A stretch of 6,044 nt of DNA from Elusimicrobiota bacterium (GTDB lineage Bacteria; Elusimicrobiota; Elusimicrobia; Elusimicrobiales; Elusimicrobiaceae): assembly GCA_031258375.1 (NCBI GenBank), contig JAIRMX010000181.1, positions 1 through 6,044 of the forward strand, in the 5' to 3' direction. Below the pieces are notes generated by a model. It saw nothing but the letters and a program-made list of their open reading frames with translations. It had not been told where the DNA came from and did no database searches. Shown one piece after another: positions 1 to 5,548 of this stretch (its first letter is position 1; each line of letters opens with the position of its first letter). The translations under genes were made by a program, and so were the position numbers.

Positions 1-305
1 TTTTATGGGGGTTTTGTAGAATTTATTGCATATTGGGCTACCAATATAATCTTGAGCGCGCTAAAGACTGCGCTCCTCAGATTTTATTCTACTCCAATAT
101 CTCTTTGATGTTTTACAGCTGTTTTTAGATATTGTGCCATTTAGAAATCAGTGGAGAGAGAATAATTAAACAAATCTAAAACAGAAACCAAATAATATCA
201 AAACAAAAAATAATTATAATAAAACAGACAAATAATACTCTAAACAAAACTTATATAAATAAATCTAAAAACAATCTCCAATAATCAAAAACAAAATTCC
301 AGAAT
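1..305. other. Non-coding region with two small hairpins and an A/C-rich tract
   Basis: I find no supportable gene here. A 36-codon plus-strand frame (to a TGA at 106-108) runs in from the left edge, and a second open frame ends at a TAG near 124-126; I recognise neither product. A minus-strand 18-codon ORF near 105-161 (starts MAQYLKTAV) lacks convincing support. Two inverted repeats are visible: ATATTGG/CCAATAT around a 4-nt loop (30-47), and a bulged stem at 48-83 (see separate entry). From about 165 to 305 the plus strand is mostly A with some C and T and almost no G. This tract lies just downstream of the nuoHI operon, so it may be its 3' untranslated region or decayed sequence. Confidence 0.55.
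48..83. repeat. Bulged stem-loop (GAGCGC/GCGCTC)
   Basis: GAGCGC (54-59) and GCGCTC (70-75) form a 6-bp stem around a 10-nt loop. It extends through bulges to AATCT (48-52) and AGATT (79-83). On the plus strand it is followed by TTATTCT, a weak U-rich tail, so it could terminate a transcript entering from the left. On the minus strand there is no U-run, so it is a poor terminator for nuoHI. Function unknown. Confidence 0.4.
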
Positions 306-752
306 TTATTTAAATAAAGAAATGAGTAAAACTAAAATAAAGAGGTACGCTTGCGGCTTAGTTATATCGGCAAGTTTTGTTTTATCCGTAGAAGCAAGTT
401 CAAATTCTTGAGACGGCGACAAAGCCTTTTTAAAACAGCTGTCAACGCATTGCGCGCAAAATATGCAGCGCGTCAAATCGATTTTGCATTCAAAATAACG
501 TTTAGGCGGTATCATTTTGCCGTCCGTCCCCGCTATGGGTTTATCCTGCGGGTTTAAAAGAGTAATCGTAATGGCGTTTGCGGGGCAATTTCGCACGCAA
601 AGCTGGCAGCCGACGCAAAGTTCCGGCGCGTATTTTATGCGCGCTCTGAAATTTTTACTGAGATTTGCGGTTTTAAACGGATATCCCGCAGTTGAACTTT
701 TAGTAAATAAATTTTTGAATACTTCGCCCAAAGCGGCAAGCGGTTTAATCAT
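306..752 (-). CDS. nuoI: NuoI/MbhN-like 2x[4Fe-4S] subunit of a complex I or group 4 hydrogenase type complex
   Basis: A 148-residue ferredoxin-like subunit expected to pass electrons through two [4Fe-4S] clusters on the cytoplasmic side of a membrane-bound oxidoreductase. Two CxxCxxCxxxC motifs are visible: C46, C49, C52, C56 (followed by Pro) and C96, C99, C102, C106 (followed by Phe instead of the usual Pro). The later EFELAS (about 116-121) recalls the FELA stretch after the second cluster in Mbh/Hyf-type subunits, so a hydrogenase-type complex is as likely as true NADH dehydrogenase. It is shorter than E. coli NuoI (about 180 residues). The start is chosen because AGAGGA lies 5-6 nt upstream of the ATG; it overlaps the end of nuoH by 8 bp, suggesting translational coupling. 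Oddity: the tail (about 137-147, LFILVLLISLF) is hydrophobic and T-rich in DNA, possibly from late frameshift or drift. Confidence 0.88.
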   Translation of the reverse strand: MIKPLAALGEVFKNLFTKSSTAGYPFKTANLSKNFRARIKYAPELCVGCQLCVRNCPANAITITLLNPQDKPIAGTDGKMIPPKRYFECKIDLTRCIFCAQCVDSCFKKALSPSQEFELASTDKTKLADITKPQAYLFILVLLISLFK

Positions 753-1764
753 AAAATTCCTCTACGACATAACTATCGTTGTCCATAGGCTCAAGCATTT
801 CTTGAGGTCTGTTCAAATTATACGCGATGCACACGGCAATTATTATTTGAACAATCGCAAGCGGCGTTAAAACGCGCCAGCAAAAATTAATCATTTGCTC
901 TATCCTGACCCGCGCCATAAGGCTTCTTATTAAAGCGGAGATAAATATCAAAAACAATAATTTAACCGCAAATACCATAAAGCCGGCAATGCCTTCAAAA
1001 CCTAAGCTGCCGCCCAAAAATACCGCGCTTATCAAAGCGCAGACTATAATCATTTCTATAGATACGGCCAGACGTATAAAACCGTAAAGTTTGCCCGAAT
1101 ATTCCGTGAATACGCCGCCGACAATTTCCGTCTCCGCGTGCGGGATGTCAAAAGGCACGCGCTCAAGTTTGCCCTGCATCGTTATCAAAGCGACGGCAAA
1201 ACCGAGAATATTGAATAATATCATAAGCGGGTTGATATAATAATAATACGCGATATCGGATATGCTCCACGAGCCGGCAATAATGGCCGGGCTTATCAAA
1301 ACCAATGTTAAAGGCACTTCATAAGCAAAAAACTGCGTTAAAACGCGCATAGAACCCACGGCCGCATACGGACTTGAAGAATACCAGCCTATCAGGAAAA
1401 AACACATTATCGGTATGGAAAGAAAATACGCAGTGACTATTAAATCGCCCGGAAAATCTATAAGAGCCTCTCCGCCGTCAAAAGGTATCATCATAGCGCA
1501 GGATACGACTGCGGCTACGGCTATGTAGGGCAAAACTTTAAACAAAAAAGAATCTACGGATTTTGGAATAATCGTTTCTTTTGAAACAAGTTTTACAAAA
1601 TCCGCCAGCGGCTGAAACCATGGCGGTCCCTGCCTGTTCTGCATACGGGCGTATAATTTACGATCAAGCCAGTCCGCCGTTAAACCCGCAACAGCCAAGA
1701 ATAACAGGCCCGGATAAATAAGAATGCTGAAAAGCTGGCATAAAATTTCCTTTATGTATTCCAT
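745..1764 (-). CDS. nuoH: NuoH-like membrane subunit of a complex I or group 4 hydrogenase type complex
   Basis: A 339-residue polytopic membrane protein of the NuoH/MbhM/HyfC family, which joins the hydrophilic redox arm to the ion-pumping membrane arm and lines the quinone or ferredoxin/hydrogenase interface. Family signatures: RKLYARMQNRQGP (35-47) then QPLADFVKLVSKE (51-63); the acidic loop ERVPFDIPHAETE (201-213) followed by TEYSGK (220-225); and RVRIEQM (285-291) before the last helix. About eight hydrophobic segments are evident. Length matches NuoH (325 in E. coli). The start ATG has no strong Shine-Dalgarno site, and the likely -10 box is so close that the mRNA may be leaderless. It is first in a two-gene unit with nuoI. 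The other subunits are not in this window, so which complex it belongs to is open. The acidic C-terminal tail (LEPMDNDSYVVEEFYD) is extra to the core fold. Confidence 0.9.
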   Translation of the reverse strand: MEYIKEILCQLFSILIYPGLLFLAVAGLTADWLDRKLYARMQNRQGPPWFQPLADFVKLVSKETIIPKSVDSFLFKVLPYIAVAAVVSCAMMIPFDGGEALIDFPGDLIVTAYFLSIPIMCFFLIGWYSSSPYAAVGSMRVLTQFFAYEVPLTLVLISPAIIAGSWSISDIAYYYYINPLMILFNILGFAVALITMQGKLERVPFDIPHAETEIVGGVFTEYSGKLYGFIRLAVSIEMIIVCALISAVFLGGSLGFEGIAGFMVFAVKLLFLIFISALIRSLMARVRIEQMINFCWRVLTPLAIVQIIIAVCIAYNLNRPQEMLEPMDNDSYVVEEFYD

Positions 1765-1771
1765 ATTTAAT

Positions 1772-1784
1772 ATTATACATAATT
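1772..1784 (-). promoter_or_regulatory. Probable promoter of nuoHI (-10 region)
   Basis: On the minus strand AATTATGTATAAT contains a perfect TATAAT (1772-1777). The same 13 bases occur before the gltA-type gene at 3001-3013. The -35 region is weak (TAGTGA or TTAGTG at 17-18 bp). A start about 6-7 nt below the -10 would fall at the ATG of nuoH, so the message could be leaderless or nearly so. Confidence 0.5.
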
Positions 1785-1868
1785 AGAATTTTGCTCACTA
1801 AAAAATATTTTTAAACACATGGAAATTATTAAGGCTTGCTTATATAACGTTATTTTTACAAATATACT

Positions 1869-2378
1869 TTATAAAACATAGGCTTTGCCTGAGGAATGAG
1901 TAAAAGGATTTTTTCCGCCTAAAGCCAAACATACTTTTTCATATGCACTGTTGTTTCGGGTATAACATATAATGCTTCCTCTCCCAATTTTTACGCCGTG
2001 CGCAGCTGCCACGCCCACGACACCAACATCATTTGTAATTACGGCCAAACAAAAAGATGAATGATTATAGATTCCGTTTAAAAACGCATATGTATCGCTG
2101 GAATTTATATTGAACATAGTATCGTTTATAATACACGAATTACTGCAATTATTACCAACGGTTATATCCAAGTCTGTAAAATTTGTTGCGTTTGTACCGC
2201 TAACCAGACGGTATCTTTCCGAAGCCTTATAAATACTTTTAAGCAAGGCAAGCGCGGCTACAGCTTTACTTTTAAGCACTGCCGTACGATACTGTGGCAA
2301 CGCTATACCGGCGAGAATGCCGATAATTAACACGACTACAAGCAATTCAATAAGAGTGAAGCCTTTTTTGTTTTTCAT
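1869..2378 (-). CDS. Type IV pilin-like protein (prepilin with class III signal peptide)
   Basis: A 169-residue prepilin. The N-terminus MKNKKG|FTLIE shows a short basic leader, the prepilin peptidase site after Gly6, and Glu at mature position 5, followed by the hydrophobic helix LLVVVLIIGILAGIALP that anchors pilins in the inner membrane and packs the fibre core. The globular part has five cysteines (C78, C82, C110, C138, C150); C138 and C150 flank a loop near the C-terminus and could form a D-region disulfide, with LALGG just after. It could be a major pilin, a minor pilin or a type II secretion pseudopilin; no assembly genes are nearby to decide. GAGG lies 8 nt upstream of the ATG. A long structured RNA segment lies directly upstream on the same strand and may be its leader. 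No clear terminator follows before nuoH. Confidence 0.9.
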   Translation of the reverse strand: MKNKKGFTLIELLVVVLIIGILAGIALPQYRTAVLKSKAVAALALLKSIYKASERYRLVSGTNATNFTDLDITVGNNCSNSCIINDTMFNINSSDTYAFLNGIYNHSSFCLAVITNDVGVVGVAAAHGVKIGRGSIICYTRNNSAYEKVCLALGGKNPFTHSSGKAYVL

Positions 2379-2412
2379 ACTTTATACCTCGTTATTTTTG
2401 TTTTTTATACAA

Positions 2413-2468
2413 TAAAAAACGGCCGTTATATTTGAGCCTCTTCAAGTAACCCAAAACACAACAGCCGT
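2413..2468 (-). terminator. Candidate intrinsic terminator overlapping the RNA's second stem
   Basis: On the minus strand ACGGCUGUU (2460-2468) can pair with AACGGCCGU (2419-2427), nine pairs with one G-U, followed at once by a U-run (2414-2418). The left arm contains the 3' half of stem P2, so the two foldings exclude one another. The roughly 32-nt loop between the arms holds the 3' strand of P1. A smaller GGCU/GGCC hairpin could also sit before the U-run. It could end a free-standing RNA or act as a switchable attenuator for the pilin gene. Confidence 0.4.
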
Positions 2469-2624
2469 GGTTTACCGCCCGAAGGCGGTAAACACTCGGC
2501 ACACAACATCAAAAGGATCAGTTTTGACATTGTGCGCCTAATAACGAGCTGTATTTGGACTTGAAGAGTGCCTTTGAGTTCTCAAAAGCTCTCCTTGTTC
2601 TTCACAAGGTTCCAAAAACAGAAT
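2413..2624 (-). ncRNA. Structured RNA upstream of the pilin gene (candidate leader or small RNA, class unknown)
   Basis: Read on the minus strand this stretch folds well. P1: 10 perfect pairs (2559-2568 with 2438-2447), extendable by three pairs past a bulged A. P2: 11 bases (2548-2558) pair with 2451-2465 with bulges; it abuts P1 directly on one side. P3: 17 consecutive pairs (2522-2538 with 2498-2514), 14 Watson-Crick and 3 G-U, with 7-nt loop CUGAUCC. P4: 10 pairs (2470-2479 with 2484-2493) capped by C(UUCG)G. Two 5' hairpins precede these: CCUUGU/ACAAGG (2593-2609) and CUUUUGA/UCAAAGG (2571-2588). The G-U pairs become A-C mismatches on the plus strand, and the UUCG cap exists only in the minus transcript, so the RNA is read leftward. 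A weak promoter may lie at 2631-2657. It does not resemble tmRNA, RNase P RNA, SRP RNA or a c-di-GMP riboswitch as far as I can tell; a divergent 6S-like RNA is not excluded. Confidence 0.65.
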
Positions 2625-2630
2625 CAAATT

Positions 2631-2657
2631 TTTATAAGCCGATTATTTTTTCGTCAC
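2631..2657 (-). promoter_or_regulatory. Possible promoter of the structured RNA/pilin unit
   Basis: On the minus strand TATAAA (2631-2636) is preceded at 15 bp by GTGACG (2652-2657), a fair -35 match. The -35 would lie inside the first palindromic repeat unit. Spacing is shorter than the ideal 17 bp, so this is tentative. A start near 2624 would just include the 5' hairpins of the RNA. Confidence 0.3.
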
Positions 2658-2893
2658 CCTGAATTCATTTCATAGTCTGTATTAGTGTTGTCATTGCGAA
2701 CTCATTTCGGAATCTGTCTTTTAACTACGGACCCTGAAATAATCCCGTATTAAAACATTACGGGACAGGCCCGTTTCAGGGTCTCTCTGTTCGTCATCCT
2801 GAATTTATTTCAGGATCTCTCTTTTATTACTACAGATGCTGAAACAAGTTCAGCATGACGGCTAAAAAGTGTAATACAGGGTTCAGCATGACG
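2652..2893. repeat. Cluster of six related palindromic repeat units
   Basis: Units of about 29 bp begin CGTCAT (or close) and end ATCTCT/ATCTGT, with an inverted-repeat core. A 2652-2680 (decayed core), B 2689-2717 (ATTGCGAA/TTCGGAAT, one G-G mismatch), C 2730-2783 (expanded), and D 2792-2820 (ATCCTGAA/TTCAGGAT) run in one direction. E 2832-2860 (ATGCTGAA/TTCAGCAT) and F 2876-2893 (a half unit ending TTCAGCATGACG) are inverted. D and E differ by a C-G to G-C swap that keeps the stem paired. They resemble small palindromic intergenic elements dispersed in many bacterial genomes. They contain no coding capacity and lie between divergent transcription units. Confidence 0.8.
2730..2783. repeat. 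Expanded palindromic unit with nested hairpin
   Basis: GACCCTGAAA (2730-2739) and TTTCAGGGTC (2774-2783) form ten perfect pairs. In place of the usual 4-5 nt loop there are 34 nt, holding either CCCGTA/TACGGG (2744-2749 with 2759-2764) or the competing ACGGG/CCCGT (2760-2764 with 2770-2774). It looks like one palindrome inserted in, or grown within, another. Confidence 0.6.
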
Positions 2894-2944
2894 ATTCATT
2901 GTTTTCGGCTTACATATAACAACCGCTCTCCTGCAACTTTACTT

Positions 2945-2959
2945 ATAGAAACATTCTAT
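2945..2959. promoter_or_regulatory. Small dyad ATAGAA-ACA-TTCTAT, possible operator
   Basis: A perfect 6-3-6 inverted repeat about 48 bp upstream of the -10 box of the gltA-type gene. The position would suit an activator or repressor site, but it is AT-rich and short, so chance is a real alternative. Confidence 0.2.
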
Positions 2960-3000
2960 CAAAAATATTTGTGTTTTTTGCAAGTTTTTTAGAAAATCCA

Positions 3001-3013
3001 AATTATGTATAAT
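3001..3013 (+). promoter_or_regulatory. Probable promoter of the gltA-type gene (-10 region)
   Basis: AATTATGTATAAT contains a consensus TATAAT (3008-3013) and matches the nuoHI promoter core base for base. At 17 bp upstream is only TTTTTT, so the -35 is weak. Transcription would start near 3020, giving a leader of about 14 nt with the Shine-Dalgarno site AAGGAG (3020-3025) at its very 5' end. Confidence 0.55.
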
Positions 3014-3033
3014 TTTATAAAGGAGTTTTAATT

Positions 3034-4428
3034 ATGCCAAACCCATCTTGTGCCAGGCAGCGCGGCAAATGCCAAACGCCTGAAGAAAGAATAAAAAATT
3101 TTGACGAAGTAGCCGCAGGTTTAAATAAAGAAGAAGCCTTGCTTGAAGCCGGACGCTGTTTGAATTGTAAAAATCCTCGCTGCGAGGCGGCCTGCCCCGT
3201 GAACGTAAAAATACCGCAATTTATAGAATTGCTTTTAAAAGACGATTTAAAAGGCGCGGCTTCCAAAATAATGGAAACAAGCCTTTTGCCCGCAATTTGC
3301 GGTCGCGTCTGTCCGCAGGAAAATCATTGCGAAGGCGCTTGCGTGTTAAAAGGAAAATTCGGTTCCGTCGCCATAGGTTTGCTCGAGCGCTATACGGCCG
3401 ACGCGGCGCGAAAAGCCGGACTGCTCGCCCCGCCGAAAGCCGCTAAAAAAACCGGTTTCAAAATCGCATGCATAGGTTCGGGTCCCTCCTCTCTTTCTTG
3501 CGCGGCCGAACTGAAAAGACACGGACATAATATCGTAATATTTGAAGCTCTGCACGGTTTTGGCGGAGTGCTTAGATACGGCATTCCTTCTTTTAGACTG
3601 CCGCGCGGCGTTATTTCAGCGGAAGTCGCTACGGTTAGAGAAATGGGCGTCGAATTTATAGAAGATACTTTAATAGGTCCGTCTCTTACGGTGAAGGAAC
3701 TGTTGAAGGAATACGACGCGCTTTACGTCGGCAGCGGCGCGGGGCTGCCCACAATGGCCAATATCCCGGGTGAAAATTCTTTGGGCGTTTACAGCGCAAA
3801 CGAATTTTTAACAAGAGTTAATTTAATGGAAGCTTATAAATTCCCCGATGCCGATACGCCTATAAGAATAGGCGCCAACGTGATAATTCTCGGCGGGGGA
3901 AACAGCGCTATAGACGCCGCGCGCTGCGCAATGCGTCTTGGGCCGCAAAGCGTGCGCGTGGTTTACCGCAGATCGCGCGAAGAAATGCCCGCGCGGGAAG
4001 AAGAAATTGCAAATGCTTTGGAAGAAGGGGTACAGTTTAGTTTCCTTACTCTTCAAAAGGAAATTATTGCAGACGGCGGCGGTAATGTAACGGGTTTAAA
4101 ATGTCTTAGAACAGAACTTGGCGCGCCCGACGAAAAGGGGCGGCGTAAACCAGTGATTGTTGAAAATTCTGATTTTATTATTCCTGCAGATACCGTAATA
4201 ACCGCGCTCGGGCAGAAAGCAAATCCGATAATTCCGCGCAATACCCCGGAGCTTAAAATGACCGCGCACGGCACTATAGCGCTTAATGAAGACGGCTCGA
4301 CGAGTATAGCGGGTCTTTATTGCGGCGGCGATATTGCGCGCGGCGGAGCTACCGTCTTGCTGGCGATGAAAGACGGCATTGCCGCGGCGCACAGAATAAA
4401 CAAATATTTGCATGAGAAGCGCGTTTGA
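3034..4428 (+). CDS. gltA: NADPH-dependent glutamate synthase, homotetrameric type / NfnB-like Fe-S flavoprotein
   Basis: A 464-residue FAD and Fe-S oxidoreductase of the GltD/NfnB family. Such proteins pass electrons between NADPH and glutamate synthesis, or act as the large subunit of the bifurcating NADH-dependent ferredoxin:NADP oxidoreductase NfnAB. Order of domains: N-terminal Fe-S domain with two cysteine groups (C42, C45, C50, C54 and C89, C93, C99, C103); FAD-binding GSGPSS (148-153); NADPH-binding GGGNSAIDAAR (287-297) followed by the basic stretch VYRRSREEMPA (310-320), typical of NADP phosphate binding; and the C-terminal FAD motif GLYCGGDIARGG (427-438). Length matches the family (about 460-470). 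AAGGAG lies 8 nt before the ATG. It stands alone: neither a glutamate synthase large subunit nor nfnA is adjacent in the window, so sequence alone does not choose between the two roles. No clear terminator follows. Confidence 0.92.
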   Translation: MPNPSCARQRGKCQTPEERIKNFDEVAAGLNKEEALLEAGRCLNCKNPRCEAACPVNVKIPQFIELLLKDDLKGAASKIMETSLLPAICGRVCPQENHCEGACVLKGKFGSVAIGLLERYTADAARKAGLLAPPKAAKKTGFKIACIGSGPSSLSCAAELKRHGHNIVIFEALHGFGGVLRYGIPSFRLPRGVISAEVATVREMGVEFIEDTLIGPSLTVKELLKEYDALYVGSGAGLPTMANIPGENSLGVYSANEFLTRVNLMEAYKFPDADTPIRIGANVIILGGGNSAIDAARCAMRLGPQSVRVVYRRSREEMPAREEEIANALEEGVQFSFLTLQKEIIADGGGNVTGLKCLRTELGAPDEKGRRKPVIVENSDFIIPADTVITALGQKANPIIPRNTPELKMTAHGTIALNEDGSTSIAGLYCGGDIARGGATVLLAMKDGIAAAHRINKYLHEKRV

Positions 4429-4470
4429 CAATGACGACTATTAGCAAAGGTAACGATTGCGACTAACGAT
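4429..4470. other. Short gap after the gltA-type gene with the worn 3' end of the OmpA remnant
   Basis: The gap lies between convergent reading directions. AACGAT occurs twice close together and no terminator is obvious. On the minus strand, just past the TAA at 4471-4473, the next codons read I-V, which would fit the final EIV of an OmpA domain if the TAA came from a Glu codon. Confidence 0.3.
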
Positions 4471-4843
4471 TTATATTAGGCCTTGATTTGCAGATACTTT
4501 ATTACGCAATAGCATTCCCTTATGTTCCCTTCCGCGAGGGGGATAAGTTATTCTACTATCTTCTATCTTTTTTTGATCTATCCCTGCTTTTATCAACGTT
4601 ATTTTCACCTCTTCCGCTTTTCTTAACGATACTCCCTTATTTGCCTCATAACTCCCTATATTATCGCAGTGACCCTCCGGTATCACTTTTTGTATCCCAG
4701 TTTACTTATTTATCCTCTAGATTTGCGCTGTTAAAATCAAAATGTGCTGTCTTTCCGTTATACTCCACTATTCTTACGCTTAACGCTTTTTCCGCAGATT
4801 TTATTTTTACTTCCGATACTATAACCTCCGTTTCTTGAGGCTC
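4471..4843 (-). pseudogene. Degraded OmpA-like (peptidoglycan-binding) domain, 3' part of a broken barrel-OmpA gene
   Basis: The remnant is read in three frames. Directly after the barrel's stop, the same frame continues EPQETEVIV, reaches AHFDFNSANLEDK, the usual start of an OmpA domain (FDFNSA), and hits TAA (4706-4708). A second frame then gives ISKLGYKK before TGA. The third continues VIPEGHCDNIGSYEANKG, LRKAEEV and KAGIDQKKI, the conserved OmpA core (normally GHTDNIGS; Thr is Cys here). Between LEDK and ISKLGYKK roughly ten residues of the usual helix seem missing, and at the AAAAAG run one G appears lost (AAGTGATA for AAGGTGATA). The last part (RGREHKGMLLRNK) no longer matches the NRRVEI end. 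Intact domains of this family bind diaminopimelate in peptidoglycan from the periplasm. The longest open piece, 4471-4686, is unlikely to be expressed as a working protein. Confidence 0.75.
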
Positions 4844-5545
4844 TTATTCTACTTTCTCTTCTTTATAAAACGCTTCTTCTTTCTTCTTATCCTTCTTTCC
4901 TGACATCCCTATCCTTATTCCTATATTACCGCCGTATTTTTCTACTTTGCCGCCTTTCTCATATCCGCCCTGAACATGCCAATACACGTCTTTTCCCAGC
5001 TGCATATTTAATCCCACCGTCCCTTCTACGCTTCCGCCGGACAGGTCCGATTCGTACTCCGCGCCTCCATACTTTACATCGTTCTTACCTTTTAATTCCT
5101 GATTATACGCTAACTCTATCAACGGCTCTATTAAAAGTCCGTTTTTTCTCTCTTTCACATATCCAAATAATACCGCCGCGCGGCCGCTTATATAATCAGC
5201 ACCCTCATATTCCAACTTCCCCGTTCCTCCCTTCACTTCCACGCTGTCGCCAGACGCCTTCATATACAATACTTCTCCTTTAGGCTCCAACCTCCAATAC
5301 CCCTTCCCGTTCTGCTTCACCTTTATCTCCTTTCCAGTTTCCACGCTTACTCCCACCACGTTTCTTTTCGGCTTGAATATCAGCTCATTGCCCGATGCAG
5401 AATAATTCTTCATATCCGTCTTTGTCCAAAAATTACGAGCGGCCAAATCTATAAACCATCCGTCTTCATTTATTATTGTCGCGTATATCCCCGCGCTCGG
5501 TGCGTCTCCTTCCTCGCGCGCGCCGAAATTGTTTTCATAAAGTAT
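4844..5545 (-). pseudogene. Autotransporter-type beta-barrel fragment, 5'-truncated
   Basis: An open frame of 233 codons between TAA (5546-5548) and TAA (4844-4846). It has no ATG or GTG in its first part; the first usable start is TTG at 5444-5446, which leaves 200 residues. Homology-like sequence begins before that codon (APSAGIYATIINEDGWFID), so the true N-terminus is missing. The pattern of alternating residues with Gly and aromatic positions (GWFIDLAARNFWTKTDM, then GLLIEPLIELAYNQEL, YGGAEYESDLSGG, VGLNMQLGKDVYWHVQGGYEKG, GGNIGIRIGM, given in pieces) is that of the C-terminal part of an autotransporter outer-membrane barrel. The barrel is followed by a charged KKDKKKEE linker and, past the stop, by an OmpA-like domain in the same frame, so the TAA at 4844 looks like a nonsense mutation in a longer gene. 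The 5' junction near 5545 abuts unrelated sequence. Confidence 0.72.
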
Positions 5546-5548
5546 TTA

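Noticed and set aside
48..83. Intrinsic terminator for nuoHI
   Set aside because: On the minus strand no U-run follows the stem, and it lies over 220 nt below the nuoI stop.
517..870. Plus-strand open frame of 117 codons
   Set aside because: It lies over nuoI and nuoH on the other strand; those have unmistakable family motifs and good spacing.
2413..2624. tmRNA, RNase P RNA, SRP RNA, T-box or c-di-GMP riboswitch
   Set aside because: None of the conserved sequence cores I know for these classes can be seen; only the fold is strong, so the class is left open.
2652..2893. CRISPR array
   Set aside because: Repeats are palindromic, occur in both orientations, differ from one another and are unevenly spaced; no cas gene is present.
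4096..4431. Minus-strand open frame of 111 codons, and other minus frames over 3015-4274
   Set aside because: Shadows of the plus-strand flavoprotein gene, caused by its GC-richer codons.
4488..4838. Plus-strand open frame of 116 codons
   Set aside because: It is the antisense of the OmpA-like remnant, whose minus-strand frames carry clear family motifs; the plus translation is Leu/Ser/Phe-rich and featureless.
4844..5446. Intact 200-residue gene starting at TTG
   Set aside because: Barrel-like sequence continues 30 or so codons upstream of the TTG with no start codon, and OmpA sequence continues in frame past the stop, so it is a piece of a larger broken gene.
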